A stretch of DNA of 64,000 nucleotides. It comes from Solibacillus sp. R5-41. Its GTDB lineage: Bacteria > Bacillota > Bacilli > Bacillales_A > Planococcaceae. The stretch covers positions 3,588,001 through 3,652,000 of the forward strand of contig NZ_CP024123.1 in assembly GCF_002736105.1 (NCBI RefSeq). The letters are read 5' to 3'. Position 1 is the stretch's first letter. Every line of letters starts with the position of its first letter. Under the pieces are notes generated by a model. That model saw nothing but the letters and a program-made list of their open reading frames with translations, searched no databases and was not told where the DNA came from. Made by a program: the position numbers and the translations under genes. This document shows positions 19,561 to 30,067 of this stretch, piece by piece.

Positions 19561-19635
19561 TGGCGCCCTCGGAGGGAATCGAACCCCCAGCGCAAGAACC
19601 GGAATCTTACGTGTTATCCATTACACCACGAGGGC
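19561..19635 (-). tRNA. tRNA-Arg (anticodon CCG)
   Basis: Read on the minus strand it has a GCCCTCG/CGAGGGC acceptor stem, a D arm GTGT...ACAC, anticodon stem TAAGA/TCTTG with loop TTCCGGT (anticodon CCG, codon CGG), a T arm GGGGGTTCGATTCCCTC, and an encoded CCA. It stands alone. Confidence 0.95.
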
Positions 19636-19788
19636 TTACTATAATTAATAAGGAGGAAACGCATAGCGCTTAAAAGCAGCATGCTACCAAAATATTAAAT
19701 GGTAATGACAATGTGCCATTGAATTTGACGATATTCCTATTATACAAAGGGTGGGCATACTTTTCAACTACGAAAATTAAGCTTTATA

Positions 19789-19805
19789 TTTGACCATCCT
19801 TGACT
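19789..19805 (-). promoter_or_regulatory. CtsR operator of clpP
   Basis: On the minus strand two heptads, AGTCAAG and GGTCAAA, are separated by three bases, matching the CtsR direct repeat. It overlaps the -35 box of the clpP promoter, so bound CtsR should block transcription. Confidence 0.88.
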
Positions 19806-19828
19806 AACATGTGTATTATAAGTATACA
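19800..19828 (+). promoter_or_regulatory. Sigma-A promoter of clpP
   Basis: TTGACT (19800-19805) and TATACA (19823-19828) with a 17-base spacer, about 65 bases before the clpP start codon. Confidence 0.8.
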
Positions 19829-19894
19829 GCTGAAATACTTACCAATTTCAGCACAAGTATACGAATTTAGCTTTTAACAGGGGAGGATTTTACA

Positions 19895-20488
19895 ATGAAT
19901 TTAATTCCTACAGTTATTGAACAAACAAATCGCGGTGAGCGTGCTTATGATATTTATTCACGTTTACTTAAGGACCGTATTATTTTACTAGGAAGTGCGA
20001 TTGATGACAACGTATCAAACTCAATCGTTGCACAGCTTTTATTCCTAGAGGCAGAAGATCCAGATAAGGATATTCACCTTTACATTAATTCTCCAGGTGG
20101 CTCAATTACTTCAGGTATGGCTATCTATGACACAATGAACTTTATCAAGCCGGACGTTTCAACAATTTGTATCGGTATGGCTGCTTCAATGGGTGCCTTC
20201 CTCTTATCTGCAGGTGCTAAAGGAAAACGTATTGCATTACCTAACTCAGAAGTAATGATTCACCAACCTTTAGGCGGTGCACAAGGTCAAGCAACTGAAA
20301 TTGAAATTGCAGCAAAACGTATTTTATTCTTACGTGAAAAATTAAATCGTATTATGGCTGAAAATTCAGGTCAAGATTACGAAACACTTGCTCGCGATAC
20401 AGATCGTGATAACTTCATGACTGCTGAACAGGCGAAAGAGTACGGCTTAATCGATAAAATTTACGAGCGTAATGATTTAAAAAAGTAA
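19895..20488 (+). CDS. clpP: ATP-dependent Clp protease proteolytic subunit
   Basis: A 197-residue serine peptidase that assembles into a double heptamer and degrades substrates delivered by ClpC, ClpX or ClpE. The triad is visible: Ser98 in [10 protein letters not shown], His123 in MIHQPLGG, and Asp near 172 in [11 protein letters not shown]. The N-terminal hydrophobic-gating segment [11 protein letters not shown] is typical of Bacillales. GGGGAGG precedes the ATG. A CtsR operator on its promoter shows heat and protein-stress control. It is monocistronic with a terminator behind it. Confidence 0.98.
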   Translation: MNLIPTVIEQTNRGERAYDIYSRLLKDRIILLGSAIDDNVSNSIVAQLLFLEAEDPDKDIHLYINSPGGSITSGMAIYDTMNFIKPDVSTICIGMAASMGAFLLSAGAKGKRIALPNSEVMIHQPLGGAQGQATEIEIAAKRILFLREKLNRIMAENSGQDYETLARDTDRDNFMTAEQAKEYGLIDKIYERNDLKK

Positions 20489-20524
20489 ATAAGTAAAGCG
20501 GTCGATTCCGCCATTTCACGAATA

Positions 20525-20570
20525 AACTGTCCGCGCAATCATTTTACACGATTGTGTGGGCAGTTTTTTC
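20525..20570 (+). terminator. Terminator of clpP
   Basis: ACTGTCCGCGCAATC pairs with GATTGTGTGGGCAGT (G-U pairs included), followed by TTTTTT. Confidence 0.85.
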
Positions 20571-20585
20571 AATCCACAAACAAAA

Positions 20586-20619
20586 ACACAAACAAATAGA
20601 GTAATCCATTTGTTTGTGT
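20586..20619 (-). terminator. Terminator of crh
   Basis: Twelve-base-pair stem ACACAAACAAAT/ATTTGTTTGTGT with a ten-base loop, followed on the minus strand by TTTTTGTTTG. Confidence 0.8.
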
Positions 20620-20636
20620 CATGTAATTAGTTATGA

Positions 20637-20894
20637 TTAATCTTCTTTTTCGATTAATACTTGCAGTGCATTTAGTGCTTTTTCTTCATCATGGCCTTCT
20701 GCTCTTAATGTGACAATGGTTCCTTTTCCAACGGCTAAGCTCATAATGCCCATAATCGATTTTGCATTTACCTTTTTATGATCTTTTTGTAAAAAAACAT
20801 CCGATTTATATCGGTTCGCCTCTTGTACGAATAATGCTGCTTGCCTAGCCTGTAAGCCTGATTTTAGTTTTACTTCAACTTGCTTTTCTACCAT
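20637..20894 (-). CDS. crh: Crh, HPr-like catabolite-control protein
   Basis: An 85-residue HPr-like protein. Position 15 is Gln (SGLQARQAAL) instead of the His that takes phosphate from PEP in true HPr, while Ser46 (NAKSIMG) is present. This is the defining pattern of Crh: HprK phosphorylates Ser46 and the product is a corepressor of CcpA (family knowledge). HprK is encoded about 15 kb away in this window. Crh is last in the conserved group yvcI-rapZ-yvcK-whiA-crh and starts 108 bases after whiA. Confidence 0.95.
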   Translation of the reverse strand: MVEKQVEVKLKSGLQARQAALFVQEANRYKSDVFLQKDHKKVNAKSIMGIMSLAVGKGTIVTLRAEGHDEEKALNALQVLIEKED

Positions 20895-21002
20895 ATGAAA
20901 TACTCCCTTTCACAACCGTTCCTTACTATATATACTTCATCTTATCTAAATTATCCAAAAAGAACAATAATTGAACACATGATTTATGAAATCGTTCACA
21001 TT

Positions 21003-21950
21003 TTATTTGATTACATGCTCCCCACGACGTATAGCTTCGGCGATTTCATCAATTTTTCGTAGACGGTGATTCACACCAGATTTACTTACGATACCAGTAG
21101 ATACCATTTCACCAAGTTCTTTTAATGTAACATCTTGATATTCCACACGCAATCTTGCAATTTCACGTAATTTTTCAGGTAACTGATCTAAACCGATTGC
21201 ATTATCAATATAACGAATATTTTCTACTTGTCTTAATGCAGCACCTATTGTTTTATTTAAATTAGCGGTTTCACAATTGACGATACGATTGACACTATTA
21301 CGCATATCCCGAACGATACGAACATCCTCGAACTTTAACATCGCTTGGTGTGCACCTACTAAATTTAAGAAATCAGAAATTTTTTCAGCTTCTTTTAAAT
21401 ACGTAACGAAGCCCTTTTTTCGTTCAATCGTTTTCGCATTTAAATCATAACAGTTCATCAAATCTGCTAATGCTTCTGCATGCTCTATATATAAAGAATA
21501 CACTTCTAAATGATAGGAAGATGTTTCTGGATTATTGACCGATCCTCCTGCTAAAAATGCTCCTCGTAAATAAGCACGCCGCTGACTATTTTTCTGTATT
21601 AGCACATTTGAAATGGTATGATTAAGTTCAAAAGAATTCGAAAGTATTTCTAAATCAGCTAATAATTCACGGGCCCCATCACGAATACGGCAAATATAAA
21701 CATTATTCTTTTTCAAACGCATTTTTTTTCGAACAAGTAATTCTACGGTATATGGGTACAATTTTTTCACAATGGTATAAAGCCTTCTTGCAATCGCGGC
21801 GTTCTCCGTTTGCACATCTAAACTGAGCTGGCGATTAGCAAAGCTTAATGATCCATTCATGCGAATAAGGGCGGACACTTCTGCCTTTAAACTATTGTCA
21901 TCCGCTTCAATTTGTGTGAGTTCTTTTTTCATTTCTGATGCAAATGACAT
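21003..21950 (-). CDS. whiA: WhiA-type DNA-binding protein
   Basis: A 315-residue protein with an N-terminal LAGLIDADG-homing-endonuclease-like region (about residues 1-200, with [21 protein letters not shown]-type core at [15 protein letters not shown]) and a C-terminal helix-turn-helix (about 225-305) with [20 protein letters not shown]. In Bacillus it affects cell division and chromosome segregation and lacks nuclease activity (family knowledge). It follows yvcK by 66 bases; a possible CcpA site lies in that gap. Confidence 0.93.
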   Translation of the reverse strand: MSFASEMKKELTQIEADDNSLKAEVSALIRMNGSLSFANRQLSLDVQTENAAIARRLYTIVKKLYPYTVELLVRKKMRLKKNNVYICRIRDGARELLADLEILSNSFELNHTISNVLIQKNSQRRAYLRGAFLAGGSVNNPETSSYHLEVYSLYIEHAEALADLMNCYDLNAKTIERKKGFVTYLKEAEKISDFLNLVGAHQAMLKFEDVRIVRDMRNSVNRIVNCETANLNKTIGAALRQVENIRYIDNAIGLDQLPEKLREIARLRVEYQDVTLKELGEMVSTGIVSKSGVNHRLRKIDEIAEAIRRGEHVIK

Positions 21951-22016
21951 GTGTTGTTTTCCCCCTTTCCTAGCAAACTATGTATTCAAACGCTTACAAG
22001 TTTAGTTATTAGATAT

Positions 22017-22985
22017 TTATTGATTTTTATTTTGCCCTGCATATTCGCAGAGCCAATCCGCTAAATTTTTTGCATCATGACGTACGACACCATCTTGAAT
22101 AATGGCAATCTCTTTTTGAATAACTTTGATACCCATGGCCTCTAATTTATCGACATCGAATTGCACAGGTTCAGCATTTTCTTCCCGATAATTTTCATAG
22201 ATCGACGGATGTAATTTCTTTTCATTAATAAGCAGAGCCTCAATAAATGGTCGCCCCACATGTGCATGAATCGCTTCTATATGTTGTGATGCTGTGTAAT
22301 GAATTGTCTCCCCAAGCTGCGTCATTAAGTTAGAAATATAAATTTTCTCTCCTTTTGCGCGCACGACAGCCTCCCCAATTCCTTTCACAAGTAAATTAGG
22401 GATAATGCTCGTATATAAGCTACCAGGACCAATCAAAATATATTGTGCACGCTCTATAGCATGGATCGCAGCGGGCAATGGTTTCACATTACCCGGCTCT
22501 AAATACACACGCTTTATTGGTGCATGACCAGATGGAATTTTAGATTCCCCCACAATTTTTGTACCGTCGTTTAATTCCGCATGGAGTGTTACTTTTTTAT
22601 TTGCAGCTGGCACGACTTTACCATGTACATTTAATACCTTGCTCATCTCAGCAATGGCATGATTAAAATCACCGGTAATTTCCGTCAAAGCAGTCAGCAT
22701 TAAATTTCCTAATGAATGTCCCCCTAAATCATTTGATTGAGAGAAACGGTATTGAAACATTTGCTCCACCAAAGGCTCCACATCCGACAATGCCGCAATA
22801 ACATTTCGGACATCTCCTGGCGGTGGAATATCGTAATCATCGCGTAATCGCCCTGAAGAGCCACCATCATCTGCTACGGTTACAATCGCAGTAATATCAA
22901 ATGGGTGTTGTTTTAGGCCGCGTAATATCGTTGATAGCCCTGTACCGCCACCAATGACTACAATACGTGTTTTCTTTTTTTTCAT
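22017..22985 (-). CDS. yvcK: GlmR (YvcK), UDP-sugar-binding regulator of envelope carbon flow
   Basis: A 322-residue CofD-like protein. The N-terminal loop IVVIGGGTGLSTILRGLK and TVADDGGSSGRLRDDY are characteristic, with GDVRNVIAAL and GPGSLYTSIIPNLL further on. B. subtilis YvcK/GlmR binds UDP-GlcNAc and stimulates GlmS, and is needed for growth on gluconeogenic carbon (family knowledge). It starts four bases after rapZ, implying tight coupling. Confidence 0.93.
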   Translation of the reverse strand: MKKKKTRIVVIGGGTGLSTILRGLKQHPFDITAIVTVADDGGSSGRLRDDYDIPPPGDVRNVIAALSDVEPLVEQMFQYRFSQSNDLGGHSLGNLMLTALTEITGDFNHAIAEMSKVLNVHGKVVPAANKKVTLHAELNDGTKIVGESKIPSGHAPIKRVYLEPGNVKPLPAAIHAIERAQYILIGPGSLYTSIIPNLLVKGIGEAVVRAKGEKIYISNLMTQLGETIHYTASQHIEAIHAHVGRPFIEALLINEKKLHPSIYENYREENAEPVQFDVDKLEAMGIKVIQKEIAIIQDGVVRHDAKNLADWLCEYAGQNKNQ

Positions 22986-22989
22986 TACA

Positions 22990-23874
22990 TCAATCCTTTC
23001 TATGATTGATATCTCTATGCGTAATAACTGCGTGATGATTATTACCGATGAGCTTGCCGAAATATTCCGCTAGTGTCACAGAGCGATGCTGACCACCTGT
23101 ACAGCCAAATGCAATGACTAGCTGTGATTTTCCTTCATGACGGTATTGCGGAATCATAAATGAAAATAAATCTGTTAGTTTCATAATGAGCTGTTGCGTT
23201 TCTTCTGTGGCTAAAACATAGGAGGAAACTTCTGTTTGTAATCCTGTCTTGTGACGGAGCTCTTCTACATAATATGGATTTTTTAAAAATCGGACATCAA
23301 AAACTAAATCAGCATCAATCGGAATCCCATACTTAAAGCCAAAAGACATCAAATTAATTGAAAATGTTGGACTACTCATATTCGAAAACTCTGTCGTAAT
23401 GCGCTCTCGTAATTCACGCGGCTTCATTTTTGAAGTATTGACTACGATTTGTGCACGTTCTTTTACTTCAGAAAGCAGTTGACGTTCAAGTTGAATCCCT
23501 TCAAGTAGTAACCCTTTTGGTCCAAGTGGATGTGCTCGACGCGTTTCTTTATATCGACGGACAAGTGCTGCATCATCTGCATCTAAAAATAAAATGCGAG
23601 GCAAAATTTCCTCTTCTTCTAACAATGTATCAAGTGATTCAATAAGGGATTCAAAAAATTCGCGTCCTCTTAAATCCATTACAACGGCAATACGTGTAAT
23701 TTTTTTTGCAGAATCTTTCATTAAGGCTAAAAAAGTTGTTAATAATTCTGGTGGTAAATTATCGACGCAGTAATATCCTAAATCTTCAAAGCTTTGTACA
23801 GCTACTGTTTTACCCGCTCCGGACATCCCTGTAATAATAACTAGCTCATGTGTATAGCTTGAACTATTACCCAC
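22990..23874 (-). CDS. rapZ: RapZ-family nucleotide-binding protein (YvcJ)
   Basis: A 294-residue P-loop protein. Walker A is [12 protein letters not shown], the Walker B-like region [11 protein letters not shown], and the C-terminal domain has [19 protein letters not shown]. subtilis YvcJ hydrolyses nucleotides and affects competence; the RNA-adaptor role of RapZ is known only from enterobacteria. A GTG at 23874 lies nine bases after GGAG and gives the usual length; the ATG at 23883 directly abuts the site and is less likely. It forms a tight group with yvcI and yvcK. Confidence 0.92.
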   Translation of the reverse strand: MGNSSSYTHELVIITGMSGAGKTVAVQSFEDLGYYCVDNLPPELLTTFLALMKDSAKKITRIAVVMDLRGREFFESLIESLDTLLEEEEILPRILFLDADDAALVRRYKETRRAHPLGPKGLLLEGIQLERQLLSEVKERAQIVVNTSKMKPRELRERITTEFSNMSSPTFSINLMSFGFKYGIPIDADLVFDVRFLKNPYYVEELRHKTGLQTEVSSYVLATEETQQLIMKLTDLFSFMIPQYRHEGKSQLVIAFGCTGGQHRSVTLAEYFGKLIGNNHHAVITHRDINHRKD

Positions 23875-23891
23875 AAAATTCATCTCCTTTT

Positions 23892-24359
23892 TTATTGTTC
23901 CATTGAATTTTGGATTTTTTCGCTAATTAACTCAAAATCCTTTGTATATTCAAATGTACCATATTGCATACCGTCCTTTAATGCCGCGAATAATAAATTT
24001 GTTCGATCCCCGGCTGCCATTGGTAATGTTTTTAAACTGTCAATAGAATGCCAACCGAGTATACCTTCTCGCGTTTCTTCGAATGGCGAACCTTCCACGT
24101 CTTTTGCGACAAATGTATAAAGCATCCATTCATCTACTACGTTTTCGCCATCTTTTATGACCATTGTGTAAGTGCCTTTTAAATGAACATAGTTTGGTGT
24201 TAAGTTCGTTTCTTCTTGAAATTCACGTACTGCTGATTCATAAATGGATTCACCTTGCTCCATTTTTCCGCCTGGGGCAACAAACCATCCTCTTCTTGGT
24301 TTTTGTAGTAATAATACTTTTCCATCTTTAATTGCCAATAAGTTTGTAATACGTTGCAT
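23892..24359 (-). CDS. yvcI: Nudix hydrolase (YvcI)
   Basis: A 155-residue Nudix protein. The Nudix box begins at [18 protein letters not shown] and ends QEETNL, with the catalytic Glu residues in place. The N-terminus ([24 protein letters not shown]) resembles 8-oxo-dGTP pyrophosphatase-like members, but the substrate is not known from sequence. It opens the yvcI-rapZ-yvcK-whiA-crh group, eight bases before rapZ. Confidence 0.9.
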   Translation of the reverse strand: MQRITNLLAIKDGKVLLLQKPRRGWFVAPGGKMEQGESIYESAVREFQEETNLTPNYVHLKGTYTMVIKDGENVVDEWMLYTFVAKDVEGSPFEETREGILGWHSIDSLKTLPMAAGDRTNLLFAALKDGMQYGTFEYTKDFELISEKIQNSMEQ

Positions 24360-24529
24360 ATTAACACCTCAATCCTTCATTTGATCCTACATATATTATA
24401 CCTTGTCAAATGCATTACGTAAAAGAACGTGCGTACCCAATTATTTCTTTAATGTAACGTGGGGTTGATTGCCATTCCTAAATTTTATTGGTGAACGAGT
24501 TATTTACTTTCCACTTCTACAACAAAAAG

Positions 24530-24565
24530 AGGTTGCTTCCACGCTTCTTTACATGGAAACAACCT
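24530..24565 (-). terminator. Terminator of trxB
   Basis: AGGTTGCTTCC/GGAAACAACCT stem with one mismatch, followed on the minus strand by CTTTTTGTTG. The remaining 300-base gap before yvcI shows nothing else certain. Confidence 0.75.
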
Positions 24566-24663
24566 TAAAAATATTAGAATATCAGGGGGTTAAACAATTA
24601 CACTCTTAGTTTAACCTAATATTATTTCAGTTTGATTACATTCACATTAAATATTTCTAAAAT

Positions 24664-25686
<1,023 letters not shown>

Positions 25687-25762
25687 TTATAATCTTTTAC
25701 CGATTTAACAATACTTCTTTTATATCGTATGCCATACATTCTTGAAATTCAAATAAACGAAC

Positions 25763-27289
25763 TTATTCAAGTTCGGTTGGGATGAAATCGTAAAGTATGT
25801 CGTTGTATTTTGTAAGTGTTGCTGAAGTGATGCTATATTTTTCGGCCATGGCCTTTTTTGTCATATCTTTTTCTAATGCTTCATAGTAAGAATATTCGAC
25901 TGCTGCCGCTAAAGCTGACGTATTTTTAAAATCATATCCTTCATTAAAAGCAATTTCTCCAATCGCAAACCAAGTACTTAAAATTTGCGCGACTTCAGTT
26001 GAAATCATTTCATTGCCATCGACAATTTTTTCGGCTACTTCCATAAATCGTAGGAAAGTCTTTTCTGCATTTGCTTTTACATTGAATTCGTATTGTAATG
26101 CATACGCTAAAGAAAGCTTTTCTAATTCCGTAAAATTGGATACATTCAAAATTGTTGGATGCGCGACAATTTCTTGCTTATGCGCTGACCTTTTTAATAA
26201 AAACAAGCCGAATAGACGTCCCGATTCATTATCATCTGATAATTGGCGAATAAGGAATTCTCTATTATTCTCAATCGTATTTCCGTATTTTGCCGTTTCA
26301 CCATTTGCCCACGGTTCTAATCCCTCTTTTGTAGGATCTAATTCCAATAAGATTTTCCATGTATCTTGTGCAAATTGCTCCTGGCCTGAGAAAAAGGCTG
26401 ATTGTGCGAGCCAAAAATAAAATCCAGTATCACCTTCGTAGCCTTTTTTATCCATCGAACGTAACCATTTAAAGGCTTCCTCATATTGCCCTATTAGCGC
26501 TAGTGTTGCACCAAGTTTGTAACGATTTTCCCAGTCATACGGCTGAATCTTTTTTAGTAACGTTACAAATCCCTTTAGCTCTGCTTCATCCTTTTCATAG
26601 TAAGCAATCACCGTTAAGTTACAAAGCGCATGTAAATTGCCATGATTCTCTCTTAAAACTTCATGTAATAATGCTTTTGCTTGCTCGGCTTCACCGATAT
26701 AAAAATATGCCAGCGCTAAATTATTATAAGCAGTCCAAAGCTGTGGATATTCTTCAATGACATTTTCAAGTACTTCAATAGCTTGCTGAAAATCCCCTTG
26801 CTCCATTAAACGTCTCGCTTTTTCCTGTGCAATCATTTTAGCCGTATCATGCTCATCTATATCTTGTTCTTCATCTGAAACATAGTGTACGAAATCTAAT
26901 ATTTCCAAGGCATCTTCATTGTATGAGCCACCTGGTTCCATTTCTAAATACTGCGCAGCGAATTTTTTTGCATCATGCATCAAGCCAAGGCATCCGGAAA
27001 TTTCAGCTAGCATAAAAACAATTTCCGCTTCATTTGGCTCTTTACTATACGCTGTATGAATCAATTCGTATGCATGTTCAAAATTTTGTAATTCCATTTC
27101 TAAAATACCGTATTGTAGTAACACATTCGCATCATCTGGGCTTAAATCTGCCGCGCGTTTTATATATTTATATGCTTGATCCATCTCATCACGGTCAATT
27201 GCCTTTAAAGCTTTGCTGTAATAGTAATCGCCATTCGGCATAAATGACACGATATTAGTTGATTTAGCTTGTAATCGTTTATTTTCCAA
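25763..27289 (-). CDS. yvcD: Tetratricopeptide-repeat protein (YvcD-like)
   Basis: A 508-residue cytoplasmic protein made largely of TPR-type helical pairs, clearest at YYYSKALKAIDRDEMDQAY, PNEAEIVFMLAEISGC and TAYNNLALAYFYIGEAEQAK. TPR stacks usually bind peptides or partner proteins; the partner is unknown. Start is TTG at 27289, seven bases after GGAGG. The position before trxB and after the his operon matches B. subtilis yvcD. Confidence 0.85.
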   Translation of the reverse strand: MENKRLQAKSTNIVSFMPNGDYYYSKALKAIDRDEMDQAYKYIKRAADLSPDDANVLLQYGILEMELQNFEHAYELIHTAYSKEPNEAEIVFMLAEISGCLGLMHDAKKFAAQYLEMEPGGSYNEDALEILDFVHYVSDEEQDIDEHDTAKMIAQEKARRLMEQGDFQQAIEVLENVIEEYPQLWTAYNNLALAYFYIGEAEQAKALLHEVLRENHGNLHALCNLTVIAYYEKDEAELKGFVTLLKKIQPYDWENRYKLGATLALIGQYEEAFKWLRSMDKKGYEGDTGFYFWLAQSAFFSGQEQFAQDTWKILLELDPTKEGLEPWANGETAKYGNTIENNREFLIRQLSDDNESGRLFGLFLLKRSAHKQEIVAHPTILNVSNFTELEKLSLAYALQYEFNVKANAEKTFLRFMEVAEKIVDGNEMISTEVAQILSTWFAIGEIAFNEGYDFKNTSALAAAVEYSYYEALEKDMTKKAMAEKYSITSATLTKYNDILYDFIPTELE

Positions 27290-27378
27290 TCATATTCCTC
27301 CGAAACTAGAAAGTTCTTTTCCGTTCCTTTTTTACTTTCAATTATTATGGTCGTAGTATTCCGACGAAACAAAGAAAT

Positions 27379-27404
27379 AAGGAACGCACAATTTCACGTT
27401 CCTT
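27379..27404 (-). terminator. Probable terminator of the his operon
   Basis: AAGGAACG/CGTTCCTT stem with a ten-base loop, followed on the minus strand by a T-rich tail. It is weak, but lies where the his genes should end. Confidence 0.5.
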
Positions 27405-27484
27405 AAATAATTGGTTTTATTATAGCATATTCAGCACTAATGTCATAAATTCAACTTCACGTCTTTTACGGTGATTTTCATCCC

Positions 27485-28105
27485 TTAAATTTGGAGGTTC
27501 CCCTCATGCCGCTTTTGTAAAACTTCTAGCACTTCGTAAATATCAACTTTTTGCTCTTGAAGCAATACTAAAAGGTGATATAAAAGATCGGCGGATTCCC
27601 ACTTCACTTCTTCTTTGTCGCGGTTTTTGGCACCAATGACAACCTCTGTTGCCTCTTCCCCAACCTTTTTACAAATTTTATCGATGCCTTTATCGAATAA
27701 ATACGTTGTGTATGCACCTTCTGGCATATCATTTTCACGTTGCTTAATAATTTCTACAAGCTTCGGTAAAATGCCCACTGAGCCTGAACGTGAATTTTCA
27801 ACGATGCTTTCTGTAAAGCACGACGTTGTTCCGTTGTGACAAGCTGGTCCAGCAGGAATCACTTCTACAACAAGCGCATCTTGGTCACAATCAGTTTTAA
27901 TGGAGACAACTTGCTGAGTATTTCCGCTCGTTGCACCTTTATGCCAAAGCTCTGCGCGTGAACGAGAAAAAAACCATGTCTCGCCTGTTTCAATCGTTTT
28001 CGCTAAAGATTCTTCATTCATATTAGCTACTGTTAATATTTCTTTTGATTGTGCATTCTGGACAACGACAGGAACTAAGCCTTGTTCATTAAATTTTACG
28101 TTCAT
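27485..28105 (-). CDS. hisI: Bifunctional phosphoribosyl-AMP cyclohydrolase / phosphoribosyl-ATP pyrophosphatase
   Basis: A 206-residue fusion of HisI and HisE. The N-terminal cyclohydrolase (about 1-110) has [22 protein letters not shown] and the metal site [13 protein letters not shown] with CHNGTTSCF. The C-terminal pyrophosphohydrolase (about 115-206) has [18 protein letters not shown] and the terminal helix. It performs steps 2 and 3 of histidine synthesis and overlaps hisF by four bases as the last gene of the operon. Confidence 0.96.
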   Translation of the reverse strand: MNVKFNEQGLVPVVVQNAQSKEILTVANMNEESLAKTIETGETWFFSRSRAELWHKGATSGNTQQVVSIKTDCDQDALVVEVIPAGPACHNGTTSCFTESIVENSRSGSVGILPKLVEIIKQRENDMPEGAYTTYLFDKGIDKICKKVGEEATEVVIGAKNRDKEEVKWESADLLYHLLVLLQEQKVDIYEVLEVLQKRHEGNLQI

Positions 28106-28860
28106 CGTACAGGAACTCCTTTTTCTTTTAAATAACTTTTCACTTCGGCGACACTTGTTTCTTTGTAGTGGAAAATACTGGCCGCTAAAGCCGCATCTGT
28201 ATCCACATCTTGCAACACCGCTCTAAAATGTTCAGCATTGCCCGCACCGCCACTTGCAATGACTGGAACCGTAACTGCTTCGCGTACTGCCTTTGTTAAC
28301 GCTAAATCAAAACCCGCTTTTTCACCGTCTTGATTCATTGACGTCAATAAAATTTCTCCAGCCCCAAGACGAACCGCTTCCTGAGCCCACTCTACGGCCT
28401 GCCAAGTCGTTTTCTTGCGCCCGCCATGTGTAAAGACCATCCATGTGCCATCTTCTTCTGAAAATCGTGCATCAATTGCACAGACGATGCATTGTGCACC
28501 AAAATAATCCGAGCCTTCTTTAATTAACGCTGGTCGTTCTAATGCTGAAGTGTTGACCGATACTTTATCTGCACCAGCGCGTAAAATTCGCTTCATATCT
28601 TCCAGCGTGCGAATGCCACCACCTACTGTAAATGGGATCGCCAAGCTAGTCGCTGTTTCGCGTACTACATCCACCATCGTTTTACGCCCTTCATGTGATG
28701 CGGAAATATCTAAAAACACGAGTTCATCGGCACCTTGCTCTTCATAAAACTTCGCCAGCTCAACAGGATCACCTGCATCACGAAGTCCTTCAAATTGCAC
28801 ACCCTTTACAACGCGTCCTTCTTTCACATCTAAGCATGGAATAATTCGTTTTGTTAGCAT
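28102..28860 (-). CDS. hisF: Imidazole glycerol phosphate synthase cyclase subunit
   Basis: A 252-residue TIM barrel that, with HisH, makes imidazole glycerol phosphate and [24 protein letters not shown] carries the first catalytic Asp, and [14 protein letters not shown] the second. [10 protein letters not shown] and [11 protein letters not shown] bind the phosphates. It overlaps hisH by seven bases and hisI by four. A hisA gene, which makes its substrate, is not present in this group (see findings). Confidence 0.96.
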   Translation of the reverse strand: MLTKRIIPCLDVKEGRVVKGVQFEGLRDAGDPVELAKFYEEQGADELVFLDISASHEGRKTMVDVVRETATSLAIPFTVGGGIRTLEDMKRILRAGADKVSVNTSALERPALIKEGSDYFGAQCIVCAIDARFSEEDGTWMVFTHGGRKKTTWQAVEWAQEAVRLGAGEILLTSMNQDGEKAGFDLALTKAVREAVTVPVIASGGAGNAEHFRAVLQDVDTDAALAASIFHYKETSVAEVKSYLKEKGVPVR

Positions 28861-29474
28861 ACTGTTGCCTCCACTCCATTAGCCCATTCACGTAATAAGA
28901 AAATACCCAATTGTCCTGATTTTTCTGGATGAAACTGCATGCCTGTAAAATTATCCCTCGCCACAATTCCTGGCACGGTTACACCTTCATAATGTGCCGC
29001 TGCAACTAATTGCTCCAAGGCAATATTCGATGCATAAAATGAATGCACAAAATAGACGAATCGATCTTTTGGCAACGATTTATTTTGTAACCAATTCGGT
29101 GTTTGCTGAAGTGTTAAATCATTCCAACCCATATGCGGAATACGCGATACCCCTTTAAACCGCTCAATACGCCCTTTGAATATGCCTAAGCCAATTGTTG
29201 GCGTCACTTCATCACTTGCCTCAAACAGAAGCTGCATCCCAAGACAAATGCCTAGAAACGGTTTTTTCGTTGCTTTAATATAGTCGATTAAGTCCGTTTC
29301 TTGTAATCTTTTCATCGCATCTGGAAATGCGCCAACACCTGGTAATACAAGAGCGTCTGCCTGATTAAGCTGGGCTTTATCACTCGTCACAATGACTTCC
29401 GCATTTAAACGCTTTAATGCCTGCTCGACAGAAAATAAATTGCCCATACCATAATCTATTACACCAATTTTCAC
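28854..29474 (-). CDS. hisH: Imidazole glycerol phosphate synthase glutaminase subunit
   Basis: A 206-residue class I glutamine amidotransferase that supplies ammonia to HisF. The nucleophile Cys is in [12 protein letters not shown] and the His-Glu pair in [27 protein letters not shown] marks the N-terminus. It overlaps hisB by four bases and hisF by seven. Confidence 0.96.
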   Translation of the reverse strand: MKIGVIDYGMGNLFSVEQALKRLNAEVIVTSDKAQLNQADALVLPGVGAFPDAMKRLQETDLIDYIKATKKPFLGICLGMQLLFEASDEVTPTIGLGIFKGRIERFKGVSRIPHMGWNDLTLQQTPNWLQNKSLPKDRFVYFVHSFYASNIALEQLVAAAHYEGVTVPGIVARDNFTGMQFHPEKSGQLGIFLLREWANGVEATVC

Positions 29475-30064
29475 GTTAACAGCCCCTTTGTTGAAGGCAC
29501 TCCTTTGACGCGTGGATCTAATTGAATCGCCTCATCAAGTGCACGTGCTAGTGCTTTAAAAATTGCCTCAATAACATGATGTGTATTATGTCCATAAGGT
29601 ACAATAACGTGTAAATTAATACGGGCTTCTAATGTAAATTTCCATAAAAACTCATGCACAAGTTCTGTATCAAATGTGCCCACCTTCGCATTTAATGTCG
29701 GTTCAATACGATACTCAAAATGTGGACGGTTTGAACAATCTACGACAACTTGCGCTAATGCATCATCCATCGGAACAAAGGCCGTGCCATAGCGCTTAAT
29801 ACCTTTTTTATCCCCTAATGCTTCACGGAAAACTTGACCAAGCACAATACCAATATCCTCTGCTGTGTGGTGGTCATCAATCCATATGTCCCCATTCGCA
29901 ATGATTTTCCCGTCAAATAGACCATGCTTAATAAATAAATCAAGCATATGATCCATAAAGCCAATGCCTGTTTTAATTTCGGCTTGACCAGTACCATCTA
30001 AATTTAGTTCCACTGCAATTTTCGTTTCATTTGTATTACGCTCAATTTTAGCAAAACGTGCCAT
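29471..30064 (-). CDS. hisB: Imidazoleglycerol-phosphate dehydratase
   Basis: A 197-residue monofunctional HisB without the phosphatase domain found in enterobacteria. The Mn-binding motifs are GFMDHMLDLFIKHG, DDHHTAEDIGI and the C-terminal HNTHHVIEAIFKALAR. It converts imidazole glycerol phosphate to imidazole acetol phosphate. It starts three bases after hisD. Confidence 0.97.
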   Translation of the reverse strand: MARFAKIERNTNETKIAVELNLDGTGQAEIKTGIGFMDHMLDLFIKHGLFDGKIIANGDIWIDDHHTAEDIGIVLGQVFREALGDKKGIKRYGTAFVPMDDALAQVVVDCSNRPHFEYRIEPTLNAKVGTFDTELVHEFLWKFTLEARINLHVIVPYGHNTHHVIEAIFKALARALDEAIQLDPRVKGVPSTKGLLT

Positions 30065-30067
30065 GTT

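Noticed and set aside
24455-24485. Similarity to the start of repeat R2 (GGGTTGATT-CCATT)
   Set aside because: Only about 15 matching bases; chance cannot be excluded.
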